DNA of 64,000 bases from Leptolyngbya sp. PCC 7375 (GCF_000316115.1 NZ_JH993797.1:1908486-1972485), one strand, 5' to 3'. Shown: positions 15,981 to 25,321, numbered from the stretch's first letter. The notes: a model not told the origin generated them from the letters alone. Translations and numbers: made by a program.

Positions 15981-17318
15981 ATGAAATTTTTATCTCGCGC
16001 CCTATCGAGACGCCATAAACCGCTGCGATGGCTTTTGGCTCCCCTGATGTGCCTACTGATAATAGCGCCTTCACCTGCCTTCACCCAGGAGCTAACTCTA
16101 AGCCAGAAAGTTCTGAATATGGAACTGATGCTGGAGTCAGAATATGAAACTTATTTTGGTGAAGATCTAGCTGAGGTGACTCAATCACCAGAAGAAATTG
16201 CGATCACATTGGCTCGGATTGGAGAGGAAACCGGAACATCCCCCGCTGTTTTATGGGCCATGCCGCGAGAGGATCATCTGCACCTGGTGCTGATCATGCC
16301 CAATGGTGAGCCCATTGTGCGTGATTTGTATGACGTCCCTAAAGACCTGCTGGCAAAAACCACGGAGCAATTTCATCGGCATATTAGTCGCCCCTCTGGA
16401 AATGCTTATATGCCGGCAGCTCGTAAGCTATACGACTGGATAATTGACCCCTATGAGGATGAGTTTCTCACCCCGGCTGGCATTGATACTCTGTTGGTGT
16501 GTTCTGGAGATGGGCTGAGAGGGCTGGCCTTACCCGCACTCTATGATGGTGAACAATTTTTGGTTGAGAAATACAATACCACTAGTATTCCTGCCTTCAA
16601 CCTGATTGACACCGACTATGACGCCATTGAACCCGGCAACTTATTAGCGGTGGGAGCCTCTGAATTTCAGGATTTGTCTCCACTACCTGCGGTACCGATT
16701 GAGCTGTCAAATATTGCCTGGCAGCTACGGACGGCCGAGGGTAGCGATCGCAACTGGCAAGACCGTTCCCTCCTCAACCAAAGCTTTACCCTGGAGAATT
16801 TTAATACCTTACTCAGTCGTCAATCCTACGACATTGTTCATTTGGCCACCCATGCCGAATTTAAGCCCGGCAAACCAGAGAACTCTTATATTCAGCTATG
16901 GGACCAGCGACTCACCCTGGAGGATGTGAACAACTTAGACTGGCAGCTGCCCAACTTAGAGCTTTTGGTGTTGAGTGCCTGTGAAACAGCCGTAGGCGAT
17001 AGCAATGCTGAGCTAGGTTTTGCGGGACTAGCCCTAAGAGCCGGAGTTAAGTCAGCCGTAGCTAGCCTGTGGGATGTTAGTGATTTAGGCACATTGGCCT
17101 TGATGAGTGAGTTTTATCACCAGATCCCCCAAACAGCGACTAAGGCTGAAGCACTGCGCCAGGCTCAGCTGGCACTACTCAAGGATCAAACTGAAGCTGT
17201 TGATCTCAGCCAACTACAAAAGTCATATGGAGATAAAGCCCTGGCTAATGAAAGCTTAGGCTCATTATCTCATCCATTTTACTGGGCCGGATTCACCATG
17301 ATTAGCAGTCCCTGGTAA
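15981..17318 (+). CDS. Secreted CHAT-domain (caspase-like) protein
   Basis: About 445 residues from ATG 15981; the frame is open from 15951. A signal peptide (RRHKPLRWLLAPLMCLLIIAPSPAFTQ) predicts export. The C-terminal CHAT protease domain has the catalytic His in HLATHAEF (about 291) and Cys in LSACETAVG (about 334), followed by ELGFAGLALRAGVKSAVASLWDVSD and the typical HPFYWAGFTMISSPW end. The fold is related to caspases/separase. It is a paralogue of the CHAT part of the haemagglutinin-CHAT gene at 32.8-36.7 kb, without the N-terminal passenger. Role in cyanobacteria is unproven; some bacterial CHAT proteases act in programmed cell death or immunity. Confidence 0.9.
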   Translation: MKFLSRALSRRHKPLRWLLAPLMCLLIIAPSPAFTQELTLSQKVLNMELMLESEYETYFGEDLAEVTQSPEEIAITLARIGEETGTSPAVLWAMPREDHLHLVLIMPNGEPIVRDLYDVPKDLLAKTTEQFHRHISRPSGNAYMPAARKLYDWIIDPYEDEFLTPAGIDTLLVCSGDGLRGLALPALYDGEQFLVEKYNTTSIPAFNLIDTDYDAIEPGNLLAVGASEFQDLSPLPAVPIELSNIAWQLRTAEGSDRNWQDRSLLNQSFTLENFNTLLSRQSYDIVHLATHAEFKPGKPENSYIQLWDQRLTLEDVNNLDWQLPNLELLVLSACETAVGDSNAELGFAGLALRAGVKSAVASLWDVSDLGTLALMSEFYHQIPQTATKAEALRQAQLALLKDQTEAVDLSQLQKSYGDKALANESLGSLSHPFYWAGFTMISSPW

Positions 17319-17336
17319 TGCCAGAGCCCCCCTGCC

Positions 17337-17990
17337 TCAGGTTCGTACTTTAGGGCAGGCAGGGCTTTCACTAGCTACAGCACAATCTTGCAAACAAGGC
17401 TGCTGATAGGCATCTTCTGTCTCCAGCGGCGGCGGCATTTGGCCAAATACCATGTCGCAGCTAAGGTCCTCAAAATTGGGGGTCATGGTCAGAGGAATGC
17501 CAAACTTTTCAGTAAAAAACTGCTGTGTGGGTAGTTTGCACATGTTGACACACATGCCCACACAGCCACTTTGTTCTAAATAACGACACTTTTCGATGTG
17601 AACCGCACTTTTTTGCTGCCGTGTTTCACCAGAGGCGGTTGTGACCTCAGCCAGTTGCACCGTGCAAGGACCCACTAGCCATTCAAATAGCTGGGTGGCA
17701 AACCAGGCATTGAGTTCGCACACTAACTGGGTAGGCGAGAAAAACGTCCGAATCCCCCACAGAACCGGCGCTGGCACCAATGACTGCAAAACGACAGCAA
17801 CCAGCTGTTGCTGCTGTTGCGAGCTGCGACCTTGCATAATCTTTTGCGAGAGTTCTACAAAGCCGTCATAGCCAGGTCGACTGCTACATTCACCAACGGC
17901 GTTAGACATTTTGCTAGCAAACAGACGAATAAAAAGCTGGTCAAAAAAAGAATCGTGGTAGGTCGTTTTTTCCACTGCTAGATTTTGCAT
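17337..17990 (-). CDS. D27-like (DUF4033) carotenoid isomerase family protein
   Basis: 217 residues. The pattern is that of plant DWARF27 and its cyanobacterial relatives: YDGFVELSQKIMQG, an LxxVFP-type hydrophobic middle, then the Cys-rich core CRYLEQSGCVGMCVNMCKLP, FGIPLTMTPNFEDLSCDMVFG, PPPLE.ED.YQQPCLQ.C. Plant D27 is an iron-containing all-trans/9-cis-beta-carotene isomerase that starts strigolactone synthesis; the cyanobacterial role is undefined. The CHAT stop on the other strand is only 18 bp away, so the two genes converge tightly. Confidence 0.88.
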   Translation of the reverse strand: MQNLAVEKTTYHDSFFDQLFIRLFASKMSNAVGECSSRPGYDGFVELSQKIMQGRSSQQQQQLVAVVLQSLVPAPVLWGIRTFFSPTQLVCELNAWFATQLFEWLVGPCTVQLAEVTTASGETRQQKSAVHIEKCRYLEQSGCVGMCVNMCKLPTQQFFTEKFGIPLTMTPNFEDLSCDMVFGQMPPPLETEDAYQQPCLQDCAVASESPACPKVRT

Positions 17991-18165
17991 TAGTTGGGCC
18001 GTGCGTCTTGTCTAGTAATAGCAAACAACCACCCCTGCTGTCTTAGGCAGAGATGGTTGTTGTAGTGATTGGGATATGAGTCCGTTCTGAGTAAGATTTA
18101 AGCGTTGCTATGGCTGGCTGAGTATGATGGCGGATAGCCTAGCCCTCAATCTCTGAATATTGCCC

Positions 18166-18310
18166 ATGGGCAAGCAATTTGAGTTAGATCACGTTTTTAT
18201 TTTGACCAACAAAATAGGAGCCCCCGAAGCCGATAAGCTTGTGGAATTTGGCTTGGTAGAAGGCCCACCCCATATCCATCCAGGGCAAGTGGAAAACCAA
18301 GGACAAACTA
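18166..18310 (+). pseudogene. 5' remnant of a VOC/glyoxalase-like protein gene
   Basis: The first 40 or so codons (GKQFELDHVFILTN, GAPEADKLVEFGLVEGPPHIHPGQ) match the start of a small VOC-superfamily family common in cyanobacteria (..LDH.FI....APEA..L..FGL.EG....HPGQGT.NRR). After about 18290 the similarity stops, and the frame runs into the 3' end of the membrane-protein gene on the opposite strand. The rest of the roughly 200-residue protein is gone, so this is a deletion remnant. A preceding ATG exists at 18160. Confidence 0.65.
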
Positions 18311-18898
18311 TGGACTTTCGCCTCCATCTGCCATTGCGGCTGTGTTGGTAGCCATCAGATATTTGACTGTTAGGTAAATGACCACCATGCCTAGCCAAAG
18401 GGCAGAGGTCAGCTGACGCAGGTAATTGGCTTGCCATAGAGTAATCAGGCCGAGAGCAATACCATTGGCTATTAAGACGGGCCAACGGGCCTGCATCGGA
18501 AACGGCCGCATCGGTTCATGGCTATGGGGATATAGCTGAATATTGGCAGCCGTATTAAAAAAGAACTGACTCATGAGAAAAATTACCATGCCCAGCACTA
18601 GATGCTGCCAGACCAGATAAAACCCGATGAGTTCCATGGCAACCGTAATTAGGGTGACGCCATAGAAGATGACTACACGACGATCGGCCAGGGAAACCTG
18701 ATAGACATTGCGAAGATCAACCCAAGCCATGCGCCCCTGGTCGATACATATGAGGATGAGGGCAACAGCAATGGTAGGGCTACCCGTCGTCAGGTTGGCT
18801 GTTGGAAACAAGAGGTAGTACCAGCCAATACCGCCAGCGGCAATCCAAAACAAAATAACTATGGCCCGCGTAGGCCAGGGTCCTAAAGCAGCGTGCAT
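18308..18898 (-). CDS. Hypothetical polytopic membrane protein
   Basis: About 196 residues from ATG 18898 ([14 protein letters not shown]); an earlier ATG at 18928 is possible. Either start overlaps the 3' end of aroC (stop at 18883), indicating translational coupling. Five or six hydrophobic helices are visible ([96 protein letters not shown]). No family motif is recognised. Its 3' end truncates against the VOC remnant. Confidence 0.7.
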   Translation of the reverse strand: MHAALGPWPTRAIVILFWIAAGGIGWYYLLFPTANLTTGSPTIAVALILICIDQGRMAWVDLRNVYQVSLADRRVVIFYGVTLITVAMELIGFYLVWQHLVLGMVIFLMSQFFFNTAANIQLYPHSHEPMRPFPMQARWPVLIANGIALGLITLWQANYLRQLTSALWLGMVVIYLTVKYLMATNTAAMADGGESP

Positions 18899-19971
18899 TG
18901 ACCCTGATGACGCATCAGATGATCGCACAGCACCAGAGCCATCATGGCCTCCACCATGGGTACCGCCCGAGGCAATACACAGGGGTCGTGGCGACCGCGA
19001 CCGGACAGCGTGGTCTCATTGCCCTGCTGGTCTACGGTTTTTTGCTCTTTGAGAATAGTGGCTGTAGGCTTAAAGGCTACGCGAATAATGATGTTTTCGC
19101 CGTTGGAAATTCCCCCTTGGGTACCACCAGAGCGATTGGTGCGGGTGCGAATATTGCCGTCAGCGTCAGTGTAGAACTCGTCATTGTGCTGACTGCCGGT
19201 GAGAAAGGTACCGGCAAACCCGGAGCCCAGTTCAAACCCTTTACTGGCAGGTAAGGACATCATGCCCTTGGCGAGGTCGGCTTCAAGTTTGTCAAAAACG
19301 GGGGACCCAAGACCTTTTGGCACTTTGCGGGCCACACACTCCACTGCGCCACCAATGGAATCGCCGTCTTTGCGCACCTGATCAATGCGGGCAATCATTT
19401 CATCGGCAAAGTCAGGATTCGGACAGCGGACAATATTGCTTTCCACCTGTTCTAGGGTGACGCTGTCGGGGTCGATGGGAGCCTCTATGTCCTGGATCCG
19501 TTTGACGTAGCCAACAATTTCGATGCCAGCCACCTGACGGAGAATTTTTTTTGCGATCGCACCCGCCGCTACTCGACCAATGGTTTCCCGCGCAGAAGAA
19601 CGACCGCCTCCCTGATAATTACGAATGCCGTACTTAGCATCGTAGGTAGCGTCCGCATGGGAAGGACGATATTTCGTTGCCATTTCCCCATAGTCCTGGG
19701 GGCGCTGATCTTTGTTGCGCACCAAGATCGTGATGGGTGTGCCTAAGGTCTGGCCCTGAAATACCCCAGAAACAATCTCGCAGGTATCCGTTTCCTTACG
19801 GGGCGTGGTGATTTTGCTCTGGCCTGGCCGTCGTCGCTCTAGATCCACCTGAATTTCTTCAGCGGAAATTTCTAACTGAGGTGGACAACCATCAATAACA
19901 ACACCCACACCACCGCCATGGGACTCGCCAAACGTAGTGATGCGGAATAGGTGACCGAAGGTATTGCCCAT
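18883..19971 (-). CDS. aroC: Chorismate synthase
   Basis: 362 residues from the ATG at 19969-19971 ([19 protein letters not shown]); the frame extends further but this start fits the family exactly. Converts 5-enolpyruvylshikimate-3-phosphate to chorismate using reduced FMN. Signatures: [30 protein letters not shown], the Ser/Arg FMN motif [32 protein letters not shown] and the [18 protein letters not shown] end. It is downstream of the M23 peptidase gene (79 bp) and overlaps the membrane protein gene, so a three-gene minus-strand operon is likely. Confidence 0.96.
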   Translation of the reverse strand: MGNTFGHLFRITTFGESHGGGVGVVIDGCPPQLEISAEEIQVDLERRRPGQSKITTPRKETDTCEIVSGVFQGQTLGTPITILVRNKDQRPQDYGEMATKYRPSHADATYDAKYGIRNYQGGGRSSARETIGRVAAGAIAKKILRQVAGIEIVGYVKRIQDIEAPIDPDSVTLEQVESNIVRCPNPDFADEMIARIDQVRKDGDSIGGAVECVARKVPKGLGSPVFDKLEADLAKGMMSLPASKGFELGSGFAGTFLTGSQHNDEFYTDADGNIRTRTNRSGGTQGGISNGENIIIRVAFKPTATILKEQKTVDQQGNETTLSGRGRHDPCVLPRAVPMVEAMMALVLCDHLMRHQGQCTLL

Positions 19972-20050
19972 AGGTTTCAAGAAAGGTGTTTGAAAGCCTT
20001 TCAATCCTACCGTAGGACGACCACCCTTGAGGACGGCCCATTGCCATTGA

Positions 20051-20962
20051 CTAGCGCAACCGCCAGTACTCAACCAACGTCATATCATGATCCATCTTCA
20101 TCACATTACGCGGGTTGATGGCCGTGCCTTTGTAATAGACACCGTAGTGTAGATGAGGCCCAGAAGAACGACCAGTATTACCTAGATAGCCCAGCACATC
20201 ACCGCGCTTGACCCTAGCCCCAGACGCCACAGCAATCTTTGACATGTGGGCATACAGAGTCTCGTAGCCGTAGCCATGCTTGACGGTGACGGTATTACCG
20301 TAGCCACCATAGTACTCAGCCCGGCCTACCACACCTTCCGCAGCAGCCACAATAGGGGTGCCATAGGGGCCAACAAAATCTGTGCCCTCATGGGTTTCAT
20401 AGGAAGAACCCCCAAAGGGATTACGACGCAACCCAAACTCAGACGAAATATCAATAGGGCCACCAATGGGAACTCCATCTGGGTAAGCGGCTATCTTCGC
20501 TTCTTCTTCAGCAAGCGTTTCTTCCAACGCAGGCTTAATGCTGTCATCCAAAAGATCACTCAGCTTAGGCAGCTTTTGGCTAGCTTTCTCATAGAGCTCA
20601 ACACCATCAACGGTCACAGCTTCCCCGCCTCGGGGAATACCGTCATCTGACACACTATTCTGGTTACCCAACTCAGGCAAACCAGCTCGCTCTTTTAGAT
20701 TTTCAATTTCAGAATCTAACGTATTCAGATCAGTTAGGACCTGATGAGCCTGATCCGTAAGCTGCCGGTTTTGATCCGCCAGCTGAACATTACTCTGGAA
20801 GAGAGAAAAAATAACAGCCCCCAGCCAACCTAAGGGCACCCCAAGCAGGACAAATGCAGCGATCATTCCGGCAAGTGGGGTAAACGTAATCGTAACGGGA
20901 GTCTGCCCAGTACGAGTAACTAAAACTGTGTAACTTTTCAGCAATTGCCGACGCATAGGCAT
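20051..20962 (-). CDS. M23 family (LytM) metallopeptidase, membrane anchored
   Basis: 303 residues. One N-terminal membrane segment ([29 protein letters not shown]), then a coiled coil (about 55-95, [21 protein letters not shown]...EIENLKE), a linker, and a C-terminal LytM domain: [22 protein letters not shown] (zinc His/Asp), LYAHMSKI and [11 protein letters not shown] (HxH). The zinc ligand set is complete, so it should be an active DD-endopeptidase acting on periplasmic peptidoglycan. This NlpD/MepM-like layout suggests a role in wall remodelling or division. Confidence 0.92.
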   Translation of the reverse strand: MPMRRQLLKSYTVLVTRTGQTPVTITFTPLAGMIAAFVLLGVPLGWLGAVIFSLFQSNVQLADQNRQLTDQAHQVLTDLNTLDSEIENLKERAGLPELGNQNSVSDDGIPRGGEAVTVDGVELYEKASQKLPKLSDLLDDSIKPALEETLAEEEAKIAAYPDGVPIGGPIDISSEFGLRRNPFGGSSYETHEGTDFVGPYGTPIVAAAEGVVGRAEYYGGYGNTVTVKHGYGYETLYAHMSKIAVASGARVKRGDVLGYLGNTGRSSGPHLHYGVYYKGTAINPRNVMKMDHDMTLVEYWRLR

Positions 20963-20980
20963 TGAACTTAAGCGCTTAAA

Positions 20981-21014
20981 CCGAAAAATATTAGCTATTT
21001 AGCCAATATTTCGG
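20981..21014. promoter_or_regulatory. Inverted repeat upstream of the M23 gene
   Basis: CCGAAA(A)ATATT ... AATATTTCGG with a 12-base spacer, preceded by the palindrome CTTAAGCGCTTAA, 20-50 bases before the M23 start. This could be an operator or 5' UTR hairpin; no regulator is assigned. The rest of the 330-bp gap (20963-21291) shows nothing else clear. Confidence 0.35.
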
Positions 21015-21291
21015 AACGCTGTACCAATCTGTACGATAAACAGCCTGATTATACGGGGATCACATCAAGAAAACGAAAACCAATTTGAAGAAACGTATAA
21101 AGTAGGGAAAGAACATAAGTAAAACTTAATAGTTCACTCTACCTTCATAACTTAATCTGTCCGGACTAACGTTCATTTTTTTCAAACAGGGGTAGATTAA
21201 CCACTTGGTAGAGTTTGTAGCTACAGTTTTCCGAAGTTCGGCATCACTATAACAGCCAGCAATTTTTTTCAGCAAAGTTTTAAGAGGAGCT

Positions 21292-22101
21292 ATGTCAACA
21301 AAAAGGTCAGACACCATCACCTGGTTAGATGTGAACAGTTGGCAGTTCAACCTGGCAGGGCGTTCCCTGCTAGTAGATCCATGGTTAATAGGAGACCTGG
21401 TTTTTAACAACACAGGCTGGTTGGTTCGTGGCATTAGACCCCGGCCAATCCCCATTCCCCAGCAAGTAGACCTATTACTGCTTTCCCAGGGCCTGGCTGA
21501 TCATGCCCATCCAGAAACCTTGGCAGCACTCGATAAATCAATTCCAGTAGTTGCTTCAGCCGCTGCCGCCAAAGTAGCCAAGGAGAAAGGGTTTATCGAT
21601 GTCATCAACCTGCCCCCTGGGCAAAGCCATCGTCTCGGTGATGATTTACTAATTGAGGCCTTACCAGGAGCCCCCATTGGTCCTCTCACCCAAGAAAATG
21701 CCTATATCATCACTGTCTTAGATACAGGGCTGCGCCTATACTATGAGCCCCACGGCTATCCTGACGTTGCCCTGGCTACGCGCCCTCCGGTCGATGTGGC
21801 TATTACCCCCCTGGTGAGTTTGACATTACCCGTACTCGGTCCTGTTATTCGGGGCGGAGAGGGTGCTCTAGAACTAGCCCAAAAGGCAAAACCCCAGTGG
21901 CTATTGCCCACAGCCGATGGTGGCGATGTGGGCTATGAAGGACTACTGGCCAAATTTTTAACGGCATCTGGAGGGGCAGATGTGGTGCGATCGCAACTCG
22001 CTAACGCCAATCTTTCCACAGAGATTAAAACCCTACGCCCCATGGAAGCTCTCACCCTAGATCTAAAACCTCAGACACCGGCAGCGGCGGAAACCGTTTA
22101 G
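21292..22101 (+). CDS. MBL-fold (UlaG-like) metal-dependent hydrolase family protein
   Basis: 269 residues, with AAGAGGAG before the ATG. Beta-lactamase-fold signatures: TITWLDVNSWQFNLAGRSLLVDPWL at the start (UlaG type), VDLLLLSQGLADHAHPETL in place of the canonical THxHxDH, LGDDLLIEALPGAPIGP and AYIITVLDTGLRLYYEPHG. The first two metal His of HxHxDH are replaced (SQGLADH) while Asp-His is kept. This is a variant seen in a cyanobacterial/plant subfamily, so metal content may differ. It is 35 bp upstream of dut. Substrate unknown. Confidence 0.82.
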   Translation: MSTKRSDTITWLDVNSWQFNLAGRSLLVDPWLIGDLVFNNTGWLVRGIRPRPIPIPQQVDLLLLSQGLADHAHPETLAALDKSIPVVASAAAAKVAKEKGFIDVINLPPGQSHRLGDDLLIEALPGAPIGPLTQENAYIITVLDTGLRLYYEPHGYPDVALATRPPVDVAITPLVSLTLPVLGPVIRGGEGALELAQKAKPQWLLPTADGGDVGYEGLLAKFLTASGGADVVRSQLANANLSTEIKTLRPMEALTLDLKPQTPAAAETV

Positions 22102-22136
22102 TCGCTCCTCTCTGCCTTCCACTCGCTCAAGCCTTC

Positions 22137-22586
22137 ATGACCCATCCCGTCACGATCAAGTTTAAAAAACTCAACCCTGAAGCCGTAATTCCCGGCTATG
22201 CCCACCCCGGTGATGCTGGTGCAGATTTAGTGGCCATCGGCGCTCACACGCTGCTACCACTCCAGCGGTTAGCTATTCCCACCGGTCTAGCCGCAGAAAT
22301 CCCCCAGGGATATGAAATGCAGGTGAGACCCAAAAGCAGCTTGGCCCTTAAACACGGCATTACAGTACTCAACACACCGGGTACCGTCGATGCCGGGTAT
22401 CGTGGAGAAATCAAGGTAATTCTGATTAACCTGGGCCAGTCTGCGTTTGCGATTAACCCAGGTCAGCGCATTGCCCAAATCATTATTGCCCCAGTGCTTC
22501 AAGCTGAGTTTATAGAGGCCGCACAGTTAAACAACTCCCAACGCGGTGAAGGTGGGTTTGGGTCAACCGGGACAACCTATAGGTAA
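22137..22586 (+). CDS. dut: dUTP diphosphatase
   Basis: 149 residues. All five trimeric dUTPase motifs are present: GDAGADL (1), RPKSSLALK (2), NTPGTVDAGYRGEIKV (3, uracil Tyr and catalytic Asp), GQRIAQIII (4) and RGEGGFGSTG (5). It hydrolyses dUTP to dUMP and diphosphate, keeping uracil out of DNA and supplying dTMP synthesis. It probably follows the MBL gene in one transcript. Confidence 0.96.
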   Translation: MTHPVTIKFKKLNPEAVIPGYAHPGDAGADLVAIGAHTLLPLQRLAIPTGLAAEIPQGYEMQVRPKSSLALKHGITVLNTPGTVDAGYRGEIKVILINLGQSAFAINPGQRIAQIIIAPVLQAEFIEAAQLNNSQRGEGGFGSTGTTYR

Positions 22587-22631
22587 ATAGTGTTGAATAA
22601 AGAACCAATAACTCAATAACTAATAACTCAA

Positions 22632-23141
22632 TTAAAAATCGTCCAACACATCCGGATCAATATCCTCATCCTCCAAAATGTCGGTCAACGATGACGGATT
22701 GACATCACCAGACTTAGGTTTGGGCGGTGTTATTTTTTCGATGATACTGTTGGGTGCCAGGGACCCGTTGCCATTGGATGAGCTGCCATTGCTAGCCACA
22801 GGTGAAGGACTTCCCCCCAAAGCCTCACTCAATTTTGGTCCGTAGGCTTCTCCCGCCAGAAAATGTCGACGAATTTGAAAAATTCTGAACTCTAGCTCGT
22901 CAATGGCATTACGAGCCAGCACTTGCGCTTCTTCTTTAGAAACCTCATCCTCATAGGCCCAGGGTAAATAATATGCCTTAAGAGCTCGAATTACGGACTC
23001 TCGCATATTCACCATTTTGTTGTCGCGCAAATGATTAACAATACGACCTTCAACGGTATCGGGGTCGGAGCTAATACTAAAAGAAACACGCTTTCTGGAA
23101 GGAGGGTTTTCGTTCTTCGGTGTACTTTTCTTTTTAGCCAC
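22632..23141 (-). CDS. ParR-like small basic/acidic protein, partner of the actin-like protein
   Basis: 169 residues. A Lys/Arg-rich start is followed by RKRVSFSISSDPDTVEGRIVNHL and MRESVIRALKAYYLPWAYED, a layout like ribbon-helix-helix ParR adaptors. The C-terminal half is Ser/Gly/Asn- and then Asp/Glu-rich (DILEDEDIDPDVLDDF), resembling the acidic tail that binds the ParM filament. It overlaps the upstream actin-like gene by 8 bp, the usual arrangement of parMR pairs. The call rests on context and composition; no strong family motif is available. Confidence 0.6.
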   Translation of the reverse strand: MAKKKSTPKNENPPSRKRVSFSISSDPDTVEGRIVNHLRDNKMVNMRESVIRALKAYYLPWAYEDEVSKEEAQVLARNAIDELEFRIFQIRRHFLAGEAYGPKLSEALGGSPSPVASNGSSSNGNGSLAPNSIIEKITPPKPKSGDVNPSSLTDILEDEDIDPDVLDDF

Positions 23142-24249
23142 GACTCCTCCCTGCAGTGAGTTTTTGGAATTTTAGCGCGAGCCACTTCGCGCCGCCATAG
23201 CAGTCACAGAATCGTAGCTGATCAATATCTGTCTCCAGGTCTAAATTGGCCGCAACTTCTTCTTGCAAATCTTCCAACCAATTCACCGTACAAAATGTGG
23301 AGCGTTCTTCAAAGTACTCTTCTAACTCATCCCGCAGCTGGGCCGCTGTTCCACCACTGACTAGCACTTCATAATTGGGGACACTGACAGCGGCCAACCA
23401 CTCATTCAGACGATATCGCACCAGCTCCCAATAATAAGAATTTGCCTTTTCTCGACGCTCAGCCAGGGGATATCCCTTTCTAGGGCGATTGGGAAAAACC
23501 ACCCGGGCTGAATTGTTGATCAACGCATCATAGAGAAATGGATCGTCCGAATTACAGGGCAGGTCTTGGGCAACAGCCTTCAAAAGCTGTTGATAGCCAA
23601 GACGTTCGGTGCTACTGGGTTCTCCCTGGGGTGGACGACCCCCGTTAAACAACAAAAAGCTCAGGTCTCGATGGCCAAACATCAGCACCACAAAGGTTTT
23701 CTTAGAGCGTTCTTTTTGTTGCGATCGCTGCACTTTACGCCACTGTACTAATCCCGCCGCCTCAGGTAACACCTTAACGTTGCCAAACTCCAGAAAGATG
23801 TCTTGGCCACGATAGGTGAACATCTTATGACCCAAAATTTCACTGGTCAGGGCCTTGTAATCAGTCAAATATTCGTTAAAGGGGAGAGCAATTCCCACAT
23901 CCAGGGTAATCCGTTCTAACTCATGCTGGTGGGCAAACTCACCAATTATCCCGAGGGCACGAATATGGGCTAAGGCACTTTTGGGCAGGCTGCTTGTCGC
24001 TTTATTGGGACGCCCCTGGGCATCAATACCAAGGGCATAGGCTGGCGTTTCTGGATCAAGCTGTAGATAGCTAATCGACTCTAGACCTGAGCCTATCTGC
24101 TCCCCCTGGGCCTCAATAATGGTCAACTCAGACGGAGGCATATCCGCCACCAGGGGAGGACACTGATAGGAGTAAAACCGTTCACCATCATTAAGAACGG
24201 CCTTGGTGCCAGAACTACCTAAATCGATAAAACACTGATATTGAGCCAT
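23134..24249 (-). CDS. Actin-like (ParM/StbA-type) ATPase
   Basis: 371 residues. Actin-fold marks: phosphate-1 loop IDLGSSGTKAVLND at the very start, a phosphate-2 region FVVLMFGHRDLSFLLFNGG, and the adenosine motif EVLVSGGTAAQLRDEL. The usual Asp of phosphate-2 is replaced by a hydrophobic residue, so ATPase activity may be altered. Plasmid ParM proteins polymerise to push DNA apart. With the overlapping ParR-like gene downstream this looks like a type II partition pair, here among chromosomal-type housekeeping genes. No adjacent plasmid replication gene is seen. Confidence 0.75.
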   Translation of the reverse strand: MAQYQCFIDLGSSGTKAVLNDGERFYSYQCPPLVADMPPSELTIIEAQGEQIGSGLESISYLQLDPETPAYALGIDAQGRPNKATSSLPKSALAHIRALGIIGEFAHQHELERITLDVGIALPFNEYLTDYKALTSEILGHKMFTYRGQDIFLEFGNVKVLPEAAGLVQWRKVQRSQQKERSKKTFVVLMFGHRDLSFLLFNGGRPPQGEPSSTERLGYQQLLKAVAQDLPCNSDDPFLYDALINNSARVVFPNRPRKGYPLAERREKANSYYWELVRYRLNEWLAAVSVPNYEVLVSGGTAAQLRDELEEYFEERSTFCTVNWLEDLQEEVAANLDLETDIDQLRFCDCYGGAKWLALKFQKLTAGRSRG

Positions 24250-24566
24250 GGGGATACGGGCAAAGATATGCCGAGTAGTACGTTAGTACGCTTATTCTAG
24301 TGGATTCATTTTAATCGAACGGGCGCTGACAATATATCGCAATCGATACGTTTTTTTGGTAGCGTGCCCAGGCACACAACCATATCAGCAGCGTCAGGCA
24401 AACCTGAGTGACGTAGCTAACAGGATTTTAGATTAAGCGCTATAAGCACTACATGTAGTGCTTAACTTGAATTTCGAGTACTAGAAGGCAATATAATACC
24501 TGCCATAGGCATTTTTGTGAAGTGATTTTCTGCTCTATGGTAGTAGCCAGTAGACAATGAGTTGCT
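24250..24566. promoter_or_regulatory. Divergent promoter region with a 20-bp palindrome
   Basis: The 317-bp gap between the ParM-like gene (minus) and the nucleotidyltransferase gene (plus) holds a perfect palindrome AAGCACTACATGTAGTGCTT at 24444-24463, flanked by TTAAGC/GCTTAA-like halves. It is a candidate operator or, given the parMR pair, part of a centromere-like site; no iterated repeats were seen to support the latter. Confidence 0.4.
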
Positions 24567-25112
24567 ATGAATCCGACTGTGGCGGCACAAACGCTTTTAG
24601 CACAATGGCAGGACTTACCAGCGGACCAGCAGCAGGCAGTGCTGGATTTTGTGGAAATGCTTCACCAGCAGCAACCTGCCCAAATTGCCCCTCTGGCAGC
24701 TCCCAAGGTGATTCCCCACAAAAGCAGGCCTATACCAGAGACTGAACGTCAGCGAATAATCGCTAGGGTCAAAGAAGCTTGGGCACAGCGACCTCAGATG
24801 CTAGAGCGGATGAAGATCAAGCAGGAGCAGGGATGGGAAGCAGCTCGCAAAGCAGCTGAGGTTTTGAAAAAGGACTTTGGTGTAACCCGAGTCGTGCTGT
24901 TTGGCTCATTACTGGATTACACGCAGATGCATGATCGTTCAGATATTGACCTGGCAGTCTGGGGATTGCCTAATGATGAGTTGTTTCAAGCTATGACAGC
25001 AGCCGACTATGCAACTGCCCCCTATGATTTTCCACCAATCGATTTGATTCCTATTGAGAAGGCTTATCCATATATTCGGCGGAGCATTGAGGCGGAAGGG
25101 GTAGATTTATGA
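24567..25112 (+). CDS. MNT-type nucleotidyltransferase with N-terminal DUF2281-like segment
   Basis: 181 residues. The C-terminal half is a minimal nucleotidyltransferase: VVLFGSLLDY...DRSDIDLAVWG contains GSx9-10DxD, with the third Asp in PPIDLIPIE. The N-terminal LLAQWQDLPADQQQAVLDFVEML resembles DUF2281/antitoxin helices, followed by a basic helical linker. MNT proteins paired with HEPN proteins form toxin-antitoxin modules in which the MNT adenylylates the HEPN RNase. The next gene overlaps by 4 bp (ATGA) and is of HEPN-partner size at its start, but short. Confidence 0.75.
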   Translation: MNPTVAAQTLLAQWQDLPADQQQAVLDFVEMLHQQQPAQIAPLAAPKVIPHKSRPIPETERQRIIARVKEAWAQRPQMLERMKIKQEQGWEAARKAAEVLKKDFGVTRVVLFGSLLDYTQMHDRSDIDLAVWGLPNDELFQAMTAADYATAPYDFPPIDLIPIEKAYPYIRRSIEAEGVDL

Positions 25113-25321
25113 GCTACGGTACGATGTTTGACCAAATTAATAACGAACTGAATAAGCTACAACTTGCATTAGCTGAGAATAATCAGCTGATTTCAGCATT
25201 AGACACCGTACAAGATACCCCCAATGTTTACAGCGGTGTAATTGGAGGTATTGCGACTAATTTACAGAGCTTTTACAAAAGTTTTAGCCAATGCGACTTT
25301 GCTGTCGGAGTGTTTTACTAA
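25109..25321 (+). CDS. Possible HEPN-like partner, truncated (70 aa)
   Basis: Starts inside the nucleotidyltransferase stop (ATGA overlap). The helical sequence (INNELNKLQLALAENNQLI, then ATNLQSFYKSF) is like the first helices of HEPN partners (..LHSFY.GIERIF..), but the frame ends at 25321 before an RX4-6H catalytic motif. Another frame stays open to 25379 (ending LQQALVDSLDS), which could mean a frameshift. It is either a broken toxin or a short novel protein. Confidence 0.45.
   Translation: MSYGTMFDQINNELNKLQLALAENNQLISALDTVQDTPNVYSGVIGGIATNLQSFYKSFSQCDFAVGVFY

Noticed and set aside
19972..20073. N-terminal extension of aroC
   Set aside because: Chorismate synthases start at MGNTFGHLF; the upstream codons overlap the end of the M23 gene and have no homology to the family.
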